From: a virus
Strand: one strand, 5' to 3'
Length of the DNA stretch: 36,833 nucleotides
IMG/VR virus record: IMGVR_UViG_3300034120_000261
Location: 1 to 36,833 of that record
Shown in pieces: positions 1-5,961 of the stretch. Each line of letters begins with the position of its first letter. Within the stretch, counting starts at the first letter, position 1. Position numbers and translations under genes: made by a program. The notes below the pieces were generated by a model. That model saw nothing but the letters and a program-made list of their open reading frames with translations, made no database searches and was not told where the DNA came from.

Positions 1-107
1 GTTGGGCTGTATCTGGTGGCGTTGGATGCTCGGCTGAAGGTGATAAGGCTAGAGAATGTTGTCTGGGTGAGATTCCCAGAAACATCATCTACAAGATAGT
101 AGCCCGG
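1..107. repeat. 107-bp exact direct repeat, copy 1 (at window edge)
   Basis: These bases match 35689-35795 without a mismatch; the first difference is t108 against c35796. Both copies lie in the same reading frame of two fibre genes and encode the VDDVSGNLTQTTFSS to NATRYSPT segment. The repeat reaches the very first base of the window, so its true left limit is unknown. Confidence 0.97.
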
Positions 108-371
108 TTGCTTACCAGGAACACTTTCAAACGTAGACGTATAATCCAAGTACAAGCTCGGGTCATACGCTGGAACATAATACTCAGTACCGTCACTTGT
201 CTTAGCAGATACCGGGACAGTGTAATCAACTCCTGAACCATCTCGAACAGCAAGACGGACAATATACTCTGTCGCAGCACTGTCCTTGACGATAAACATA
301 TTGCCAGGAACAGGCACATACCCACCCCTCGATCTACGGTTGGGTAGCTTTATGTTAAGCCCGAGCAACAT
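1..371 (-). CDS. Second tail-fibre protein, N-terminal part only (cut by window edge)
   Basis: About 123 codons of a fibre gene start at an ATG that overlaps the stop of the upstream gene (TAATG) and run off the left edge. The protein begins MLLGLNIKLP. It has two short beta repeats of the type DGSGVDYTVPV and SDGTEYYVPAY, followed by DPSLYLDYT, QPGYYLVDDVSGNLTQTT and FSRASNATRYSPT. The last part is almost identical to residues 80-130 of the 697-residue fibre at 33990-36083, and the DNA of 1-107 is identical to 35689-35795. It is therefore a paralogue with a different N-terminus and a shared middle. A role in host binding or tail decoration is inferred from that resemblance. The C-terminal receptor-facing part is not in the window. 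Confidence 0.85.
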   Translation of the reverse strand, partial: MLLGLNIKLPNRRSRGGYVPVPGNMFIVKDSAATEYIVRLAVRDGSGVDYTVPVSAKTSDGTEYYVPAYDPSLYLDYTSTFESVPGKQPGYYLVDDVSGNLTQTTFSSLITFSRASNATRYSP

Positions 372-622
372 TACAGCAGTCCGACGATGTTGCTGGCAGT
401 CGTGCTAGTCAACCAGACCCGTCTAGCCATCACCGGCAGAATCGTTCCAGCAGGGACGTTGTAGAAGATCACAGACCCACCGCCGGTATCGTTGATCCGC
501 ACGTTACCCGACCCGCCAATGTAGAGCGCACGAACGGGCGCAACCAGATCAGAGTCGGCTGGGGTGATAGCAATGCAGTTAACAGCGCAGCTATCAGGAG
601 TCGTTGAAAATGGAGCAGCCAT
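371..622 (-). CDS. Spike base protein, RCAP_Rcc01079-like
   Basis: An 83-residue protein beginning MAAPFSTTPDS; this ATG is preferred over an in-frame ATG four codons upstream that lies inside the preceding gene. It carries the pattern ITPADSDLVAPVRALYIGG, then G-N-V-R-I, then VPAGTILPVMARRVW and TTASNIVGL. That pattern (ITPSD..., RALYVGG, VPAG..LP, TTA..I..L) is what I know from the small spike base proteins named after a Rhodobacter gene-transfer-agent protein. It sits immediately upstream of a fibre gene, as the 100-residue protein at 36080-36382 does for the other fibre. It probably forms a small beta-fold platform for the fibre or spike. Confidence 0.7.
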   Translation of the reverse strand: MAAPFSTTPDSCAVNCIAITPADSDLVAPVRALYIGGSGNVRINDTGGGSVIFYNVPAGTILPVMARRVWLTSTTASNIVGLL

Positions 623-624
623 GT

Positions 625-921
625 CTACACCCACACATTAGACGAAGTTGATGAATCTTGCCACAAATTGCTAGAACAGATAAAGCCTGTCCCACTACTG
701 TCCAGAATTTCCAGACTTACAACGTACCCAACAGCAGAACTTGATAACACTGTCAGCGAACACTGGTAGTCAACACCGTTAGACGCTCTCACCAGGAAAC
801 TAGAGTCGGTTGACTTAGTGAGCCAAGTATTAGAGTCACCCCTGATGTCTTGCCATCCACCGGCCTCCGTTACAACAAGAGCACTGAACGGAGCATCGGC
901 AAAGGTCGAAAACCCAAACAT
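625..921 (-). CDS. Small beta-rich tail protein, fibre-module relative
   Basis: A 98-residue protein, MFGFSTFADAPF, with no recognised family name. Residues around 43-60 (SFLVRASNGVDYQCSL) resemble the SFLVKSSNGVDYYIAPY stretch of the large fibre and the related repeats of the truncated fibre at the left edge, so it looks like a free-standing version of that module. The start overlaps the stop of the 435-residue tail protein. Ser/Thr/Val-rich with no charged helices, which suits a virion surface protein. Function is inferred only. Confidence 0.55.
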   Translation of the reverse strand: MFGFSTFADAPFSALVVTEAGGWQDIRGDSNTWLTKSTDSSFLVRASNGVDYQCSLTVLSSSAVGYVVSLEILDSSGTGFICSSNLWQDSSTSSNVWV

Positions 922-2228
922 CAGAACGTCACTTCCGTTGACATGATGCGAGCAACCCAGCGGATCGTCTTGCTAGCCTGACCAGTAACCGTAATCGACA
1001 AACACCCGTTTGTAGTGTCAGCAGCCAATGCAACCGTCCAAGTCGTAGCGCCAGAACTTTTCTCAAAGTTTAGATAACCTGGGGACTTCAAAACGGTAGA
1101 GGCAGCATTCGCACCCCTGACCAACAGCGTATTAATGCCGTTCATCGTCAGGTAGTCTGTTTGATCCCAGGCCACCAGATCAATGAACAACATCGCAGCG
1201 GAATTGTTGGCAATCGCAAATTGATTGGTTGCGCTTGCAGCAGAAGAATTGCTGCACAGTACGGCAGGAGTCGCATTTGTTGTCTGCTTGGCAAGAACCA
1301 GCATTCCGGCTTGGCTTGAGCCAGCAGACGAAGAAATCGGAGCGTTACAGGCAGGGAATGCGTGGAAACCTTGAATTCCTCTTGTGGTTCCGTTACGTCC
1401 ACCGCTAATCGTCGAATAATCACCACTGGCAGTGTTGCCATCTCCACCACCGACAAATGACCCTGTGTTTTGTGATTGATTATTACGCCCAGCAACAACC
1501 CCTGAATCATCTCCACTCGCTATGTTGCCAACACCACCGCCAACAACAGCATAAAACCCGGGAGTCTCATTACCTGCTCCACCACAAACAACGCTAATTG
1601 AACCAGAACTTTGATTTATAAAGCCACTTAGCGAAGCAGAATAAACACCTGTTGCTCTGTTACTGACGCCGCCAGAAATTACTGAGTAGTCCCCAGACGC
1701 AACAGCTTCGGCTGCAACTCTGATTGATTGTAGATCTACCGCACCTGTGCCTCGTTTGTTGCCACCAGCAATAGTCCCAGTTGGAACCTGGGCAAGTATT
1801 GCTCCAGTACCTTTCGCAACAATGGCAATGTCGCCATTTGCAGTGGCTACAGCAGAGGTCAGGCTTGCAACGTTTACCGTATCGTTTGGAGCGGTAGTGT
1901 TAAAAGCAGTTGCAACAGGCAAACTGTCAACACTTACAGATTTCGTAGCAGGGTAGGTGCAGAACACATCCTTAACACCAGTCCCAAACGACACAAAGTT
2001 GTTGTTGTTGCTGCTAGCTAAGACGTTGTTCCTAGTTAGCGTGTTAGACCCAACAACACCGATCCCGACTTCCCACTCAGTAGTGCTTTGGATGCAGTAA
2101 TAGGTCGTGTTGCCGTTACCGATAGACGAAAACGCTTGGTATCCCTGGACAGCACCCAACAGAGTGATAGTGCCCGTCCCCTGCGTGCTGGTCGTCTCTT
2201 TTACCCGGTCTTTCAGTACGAGTGCCAT
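921..2228 (-). CDS. Tail or appendage protein with YadA-head-like repeats
   Basis: 435 residues. The N-terminal 100 residues (ALVLKDRVKETTST, TTEWEVGIGVV, VLASS, FVSFGTG, VFCTYPATKS) are a conserved start seen in many podovirus structural proteins and probably anchor the protein to the virion. Residues about 178-280 hold about six units of roughly 16 residues with the pattern ASGDYSxxSGGxxNxATG, like the head repeats of trimeric YadA-type adhesins; these suggest a trimeric left-handed beta-roll. The C-terminal 120 residues include SATNQFAIANNSAAMLFIDLVAWD and end in a beta-rich segment. It starts at a TAATG overlap with the adaptor gene. A side appendage or tail needle role is plausible. Confidence 0.65.
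   Translation of the reverse strand: MALVLKDRVKETTSTQGTGTITLLGAVQGYQAFSSIGNGNTTYYCIQSTTEWEVGIGVVGSNTLTRNNVLASSNNNNFVSFGTGVKDVFCTYPATKSVSVDSLPVATAFNTTAPNDTVNVASLTSAVATANGDIAIVAKGTGAILAQVPTGTIAGGNKRGTGAVDLQSIRVAAEAVASGDYSVISGGVSNRATGVYSASLSGFINQSSGSISVVCGGAGNETPGFYAVVGGGVGNIASGDDSGVVAGRNNQSQNTGSFVGGGDGNTASGDYSTISGGRNGTTRGIQGFHAFPACNAPISSSAGSSQAGMLVLAKQTTNATPAVLCSNSSAASATNQFAIANNSAAMLFIDLVAWDQTDYLTMNGINTLLVRGANAASTVLKSPGYLNFEKSSGATTWTVALAADTTNGCLSITVTGQASKTIRWVARIMSTEVTF
1389..1697 (-). repeat. Degenerate coding repeats, YadA-head-like (about six units)
   Basis: Within the 435-residue tail protein, residues 178-280 repeat a unit of about 16 residues built around G-x-Y-S-x-x-S-G-G-x-x-N-x-A-S-G. 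Units seen: SGDYSVISGGVSNRATG, VYSASLSGFINQSSG, SISVVCGGAGNETPG, FYAVVGGGVGNIASG, DSGVVAGRNNQSQN, SFVGGGDGNTASG, then DYSTISGGRNG. The DNA has diverged, so this is a protein-level repeat. Confidence 0.75.
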
Positions 2229-2848
2229 TATCGTGCCGCCACTCTCATTACCAACGGGCTAGCAGAAAACTCCGCCTTGTCATCCGACTCCGATAGCGCA
2301 GCAATGCCACGGTTGTACAGCGCACCCCAGACTTGCAATCGAGCGTCGTTCATAAGATACGGCTCGGCTTCTCCCAGGCTTGCGTACAGGAGACAGTCCA
2401 TTGCATTCACCGTCCAGACGTTCGTGGTGTTCGTGTCAGACAGGAACGCAGGAGCGGAGTAATACAGCATCACCAACGTGTATGCGGTATCAGGCGTCGG
2501 GGCGAACTTAAACTCATCCGCTAGGATCGTGTAGTCCACCGGCCTGCCTGACTCGTAACTGCGGGAGTTGCGAGTAAAGAGGCTCGGCGTCATGTAGTTC
2601 AACGGGTAGACCGGCTCACCATCCGTATACAAATCACGGATTTGCAGGAAGTCGGACGGTAGCTGCACCGTGTCATCGCCACCAGTCGTGGTCGTGGTGA
2701 CAGAACGCAGCATCTGCCGAATGCGTAGCTCTCTGCGCAAGCGAATCTCAGCCAGACGGATGAAATCCGGTATCTGACTGGTCAGATCACTTCTTGCGAG
2801 ATAGCTTGCGATTGCGCTTTGCAGATCGCTGTAGGTCGTTAGGGCCAT
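2228..2848 (-). CDS. Head-tail adaptor / tail accessory protein (gp4-like)
   Basis: 206 residues, MALTTYSDLQSAIASYLAR, with helical segments IPDFIRLAEIRLRRELRIR, then VQLPSDFLQIRDLY, YTILADEFKFAPTPD and YTLVMLYYSAPAFLSD. This order (helical DLQ...RxD, I..FI.LAE.RL.REL, LPxDFL, F.F.PTPD, Y.LYY) is typical of the podovirus adaptor proteins that dock under the portal and close the head, of which P22 gp4 is the best-known role equivalent. It lies between the coat/glycosyltransferase pair and the tail genes, as expected. Its first 62 bp overlap the 3' end of the upstream glycosyltransferase gene in another frame. Confidence 0.75.
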   Translation of the reverse strand: MALTTYSDLQSAIASYLARSDLTSQIPDFIRLAEIRLRRELRIRQMLRSVTTTTTGGDDTVQLPSDFLQIRDLYTDGEPVYPLNYMTPSLFTRNSRSYESGRPVDYTILADEFKFAPTPDTAYTLVMLYYSAPAFLSDTNTTNVWTVNAMDCLLYASLGEAEPYLMNDARLQVWGALYNRGIAALSESDDKAEFSASPLVMRVAAR

Positions 2849-3497
2849 GCTTTACGTCATCCCAGCCGAAGGTTTTGACCCCTATGTGTCCGATGTGCAT
2901 CGACAACTCGTGATCCACCCAGACAGGTATATCGTTTTCCATGCACCGGACGCAGAATGTTACATCCTCTCCGATGACGTTCCCATGATCTGTCCAGATG
3001 ACATCAAACCACGGGCGCGGAACCTTCTCGAAAACTTCTTTGTTGACAAGGGTACACGCAAACCCTACTGCTGTCACCTGCTCAATTCCCTTCTTCCCCC
3101 GGCTCTCGACCTTGTGCCAAACCTGATAAGGCTCACCCGTTGGTTTACCTTGCAACATCTCGCGTTCGATCTTTAGGTTCAGCGCAGTCGGCAGGATAGG
3201 CTCGCGTCTGGTCGTAGCATTCACCCCAACCATCGTAACCTGCCGTGATTGCAGGACTTCTAGCGTGTTGGCAGGGAATCGCTGGTCAGAGTCAATCCAT
3301 AACAGTTGGTCCGCCCCCCACTCCAGAGCCTCGGCAGCGAGTTTCTCGCGCTGGGTAAAGATCAGCGTCCCAGGCATTTGCAGGAGTTGAATGTCGTTCA
3401 CCCCACGCTTTGCCTCGTATGCACACAGCCTTGCAAGGTCGAAGCAGAACCCTGCCATCACTTCATCTCGACACGGTACGCAGATAGCGACTTTCAA
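2787..3497 (-). CDS. Glycosyltransferase-like protein (GT2/GT-A type) in the structural operon
   Basis: 236 residues starting at TTG (MKVAICVPCRDEV) with GGGG about six bases upstream. The opening KVAICVPCRD, the segment LEWGADQLLWIDSD (DxD at residues 69-71, the expected metal/nucleotide-sugar site) and a later WTDHGNVIGEDVTFCVR (E/D-D acidic pair) are the usual landmarks of a GT-A glycosyltransferase. No membrane segment is visible. It sits between the coat-adjacent 102-residue gene and the adaptor gene, so it is likely expressed late with virion proteins. It could glycosylate a virion protein, DNA, or a host surface sugar; the sequence does not decide. The basic C-terminus (RSAKRNRKLSRKK) is encoded in the 62 bp shared with the adaptor gene. 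Confidence 0.7.
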   Translation of the reverse strand: MKVAICVPCRDEVMAGFCFDLARLCAYEAKRGVNDIQLLQMPGTLIFTQREKLAAEALEWGADQLLWIDSDQRFPANTLEVLQSRQVTMVGVNATTRREPILPTALNLKIEREMLQGKPTGEPYQVWHKVESRGKKGIEQVTAVGFACTLVNKEVFEKVPRPWFDVIWTDHGNVIGEDVTFCVRCMENDIPVWVDHELSMHIGHIGVKTFGWDDVKHGPNDLQRSAKRNRKLSRKK

Positions 3498-3802
3498 ATG
3501 TGCCCCGGATGAGTTCTAAAAAATCGGTTGTCAGGATGGTTCAGGAAGGCTTTGAACGCCTTCTGATCGATGACCTTGAACCCTTGCATCACCCGCTTGC
3601 GGTTCAGATCGTCAACAACAGTCAGCGGCAAGCGAGCAACGTGTGTGATTACGTCGTCGTACTTGTTAGTTGTCTCGTTGTACTGCTTCTTATTTGCTTC
3701 GATGATTTGGGAAACATCCTGTCTGGTTTCCAAAATCACTCCACCATCCGTGTCATGAGCCACGGTGATTGAGTTATCGTTTACTGAGAATAGTCTTGGC
3801 AT
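3494..3802 (-). CDS. Hypothetical protein downstream of coat gene
   Basis: 102 residues from MPRLFSVNDNSITVAHD; an in-frame upstream start at 3838 is rejected because it lies across a terminator hairpin. The sequence includes ILETRQDVSQIIEANKKQ, DDVITHVARLPLTVVDDL and a C-terminal ALFNHPDN-like stretch (KAFLNHPDNRFFRTHPG). I know this pattern from uncharacterised proteins just after the coat gene in podoviruses; the function is unknown. Its stop overlaps the TTG start of the glycosyltransferase gene. Confidence 0.65.
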   Translation of the reverse strand: MPRLFSVNDNSITVAHDTDGGVILETRQDVSQIIEANKKQYNETTNKYDDVITHVARLPLTVVDDLNRKRVMQGFKVIDQKAFKAFLNHPDNRFFRTHPGHI

Positions 3803-3804
3803 AT

Positions 3805-3834
3805 AAAAACGCCCCCACTCGAAAGCAGGGGCGT
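3805..3834 (-). terminator. Intrinsic terminator after the coat gene
   Basis: Read on the minus strand, ACGCCCC (3834-3828) pairs with GGGGCGT (3815-3809) across a 12-base loop, followed by a run of T (3808-3805). It lies between the coat stop (3850) and the next ATG (3802). It should reduce but not abolish transcription into the genes beyond, giving coat mRNA in excess. The G-rich second arm also lies where a ribosome binding site for the next gene would be. Confidence 0.75.
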
Positions 3835-3849
3835 CCACTCCGTTAAGAG

Positions 3850-4794
3850 TTACAGCGCTGGGTCAAGATCGAACACCCCGCCATGAGCGGCTTCGTTCCG
3901 CATCTCCAGCGTGAATTCGCACAGAAGCTGCGTTTTCTCGCTGTCGCCGACTTTTGCAAGATCGGTCGTCGCAAACGGGCGCAAATACGCAAGGGCTGCG
4001 TACTCAGGGTCGAGCAACAGTGCGTCACGGGTGCGCTGGAATCTATTCGGAACGATTGAAATTGAACCAAAATCGCTCATATAGACATCCGCGGCCCCCA
4101 CGATGGTCGTCGGCTGGTCGCCAGGAGCCATATACCGCTGGGCAGCGATACCGGCAAACGAACTGGCTTTCTGCTTCAGACCAGAACCAACGGTAAGCAT
4201 CGTCGGGTTGCCACCACTGTCGAAAACGTCAGCGATAACATCTTTCAGAAGTTGCTCGGTGAAAGTCCGAGTAGCGCCATCAGAACGGGTCGATACGCCG
4301 ATGGTCGTCGGGTCAGTGCCAGACGTGCCTTTCGAGGTGTTGGTCTTGATCCACGACAGAATCGCGCCGAGTTTGCGAGCAGCAGACGATGAACCAGCGT
4401 CACGCCCTTGGTTGGCAGTGATGATGGTTTCCATGTCCCGCTTCAACTCAGCAGCGGCTTTCGACAACTGATAAGCCTTCTCCGAGCGCCGACCGGCCTT
4501 GTTGACCGTTTCGAGCGTGCCGGACACTTGAATCGTCTTTTGAACGATCTGCGTGTAATTGCCGAGACGAGTGGTCGGGCTGATGGTTGCCGACACAGCG
4601 TCTGCGCCTTCAACAGCAGCGTTAGCCGACGTTGCAGCGGCCAGGGAATCCGATTGCCACTCGTGAAACACTGCGGTCGCTTTGGTGCGAGCCAGAGTGC
4701 TCATAATCGGGGTTTCGGTCGGGCTGATGTCGTAGATGACATCGATAAGGTCTTCGCGCTGGCCAATGGCCGTGTGTGCGGTAAAGGTGGGCAT
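3850..4794 (-). CDS. Major capsid protein, SU10-like (DUF5309 type)
   Basis: 314 residues, MPTFTAHTAIGQREDL. The order of motifs fits the SU10 major capsid family (HK97 fold): IDVIYDISPTETPIMSTL near the N-terminus, FHEWQSDSLA, the E-loop/long-helix region LGNYTQIVQKTIQVSGTLE, AELKRDMETIITANQG, and a C-terminal YLRPFATTDLAKVGDSEK with CEFTLEMRNEAAHG. Length is normal for the family. It starts after a strong GGAG site (TAGGAGCAATCATG), follows the scaffold gene by 8 bp, and is followed by a terminator, all as expected for a highly expressed coat gene. Confidence 0.9.
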   Translation of the reverse strand: MPTFTAHTAIGQREDLIDVIYDISPTETPIMSTLARTKATAVFHEWQSDSLAAATSANAAVEGADAVSATISPTTRLGNYTQIVQKTIQVSGTLETVNKAGRRSEKAYQLSKAAAELKRDMETIITANQGRDAGSSSAARKLGAILSWIKTNTSKGTSGTDPTTIGVSTRSDGATRTFTEQLLKDVIADVFDSGGNPTMLTVGSGLKQKASSFAGIAAQRYMAPGDQPTTIVGAADVYMSDFGSISIVPNRFQRTRDALLLDPEYAALAYLRPFATTDLAKVGDSEKTQLLCEFTLEMRNEAAHGGVFDLDPAL

Positions 4795-4802
4795 GATTGC
4801 TC

Positions 4803-5717
4803 CTATGCCAAGAATCGTTCAAAGATGGTCGCTGCGTCCCTAGCCTTGCCAGATTTACGCAAGCGGTTTCGTTCAGCTTTCAGCGCATCCGATTCTGGAT
4901 TCGATACCTTCGCAGTTCCGGGCTTCATCATCTTCGGAGCCTCGCTCACCTTTTTAGTGACTTCCGGCTTGTTAGAGATCAGCTTGTCGTACTGCGCGGC
5001 CTTCCAGAGCGTTAGCACTGCTCGGCTGTCATAGACTTGTGAAAGTTCCTGATCCGAGAAGCCTAGACCTTTCGCGTAAGTGCGAATGTCTTTACGGACA
5101 TCCTCTCCCTTTTCGCTATTCCACTCAGGAATTGCCTGGGCAACCTTCTCAGCTTCTTGAGCCAGCACCTCTTGCAGTCGCTGCTGTTGCTCCGCTTGTT
5201 GCTGTTGAGCAAGGCGAGAGCGTTCGGCTTGAACGGCAGTTAGTTGCTTCTCCCGTTGAGAAAGTTCGGCAACCTTTACGGCATAACCAATAGGGTCAGT
5301 ATCTTTCAGGTGTTCAATATCCTCCGTTTTGTTCTGCTCCGATAGAACCTTTTCAATTAGTTCTAACCGTTGTGCATACTGATCGCGGAGGGACTTTGCT
5401 TGCTCTACCGCAGCCTTTTCGGCCTCGATAGCCTTTCGCTGCTCGGCAAGCGCCTGGGTTTTCTGCGTGTAATCAGTGCCAAGCTGGTAAGACTTAATCA
5501 AGTCGTCCAAAGAAACTTCGCGTTCCTCACCTGCGGCTTTCACCCGGTAGCGCGGTGTTTCCTCAACTTCCTGCGTCTCCTGCTCAACCTGCGTCTCTTG
5601 CTCCTGTGAAACCTCGGGAGTCGGTTCGTCACCTTCCTCTGGTCCCATTAGCCCAAGAATCGCGTTGGCTGCACCGTCAACACTCAGCGGTCCACTTCCG
5701 TTAGGAGTCGTGTCCAT
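4803..5717 (-). CDS. Scaffolding protein
   Basis: 304 residues; the ATG at 5717 is preferred to a GTG two codons upstream. The protein is acidic near the N-terminus (EPTPEVSQEQETQVEQ), has YRVKAAGEEREVSLDDLI (a short beta segment common in podovirus scaffolds), then a long Gln/Glu/Ala-rich coiled coil (about residues 85-200), and a basic C-terminus with SDALKAERNRLRKSGKARDAA and IFERFLA that would contact coat protein. It lies immediately upstream of the coat gene, the standard place. It acts inside the procapsid and leaves before or during DNA packaging. Confidence 0.85.
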   Translation of the reverse strand: MDTTPNGSGPLSVDGAANAILGLMGPEEGDEPTPEVSQEQETQVEQETQEVEETPRYRVKAAGEEREVSLDDLIKSYQLGTDYTQKTQALAEQRKAIEAEKAAVEQAKSLRDQYAQRLELIEKVLSEQNKTEDIEHLKDTDPIGYAVKVAELSQREKQLTAVQAERSRLAQQQQAEQQQRLQEVLAQEAEKVAQAIPEWNSEKGEDVRKDIRTYAKGLGFSDQELSQVYDSRAVLTLWKAAQYDKLISNKPEVTKKVSEAPKMMKPGTAKVSNPESDALKAERNRLRKSGKARDAATIFERFLA

Positions 5718-5733
5718 ATTCACCCGTTACAAG

Positions 5734-5961
5734 TTACAAAATCTTCCAGCGTTTGCGTTCGATCTCTTTCGTATCAGCGATACTCTGGAAATGTGAACGA
5801 ATAACTGAAAGCGCCTTAATCATTCTATACGCATTTTCCCTAACGTCAACATCGTGCTCTAGCGAGTTCACAATCGTCTGGATTTGCAGATCGTGGAGTT
5901 TGTTTAACTCAGCAACAAACTCCTCATCCCGCATTAGATTCGCAGCGCGTTCCGGGTTCAA
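5734..5961 (-). CDS. Small helical protein between portal and scaffold
   Basis: 75 residues, starting at TTG that overlaps the portal stop codon, with GGAG upstream (or at an internal ATG at 5934). It is helical: MNPERAANLMRDEEF, LNKLHDLQIQTIVNS, AYRMIKALSVIRSHFQSI, ending KEIERKRWKIL. Small helical proteins of this kind are common beside the portal gene in podoviruses. I assign no function. Confidence 0.6.
   Translation of the reverse strand: MNPERAANLMRDEEFVAELNKLHDLQIQTIVNSLEHDVDVRENAYRMIKALSVIRSHFQSIADTKEIERKRWKIL

Noticed and set aside
89-325. Open frame of 78 codons starting MGMCLFLAI
   Set aside because: It overlaps the fibre-2 gene in another frame; the fibre frame matches the paralogue at 33990-36083 at protein level, so this is a shadow.
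4408-5034. 208-codon + strand frame opposite coat and scaffold genes
   Set aside because: Runs antisense across two well-supported virion genes, with no family-like motifs and no upstream signals.
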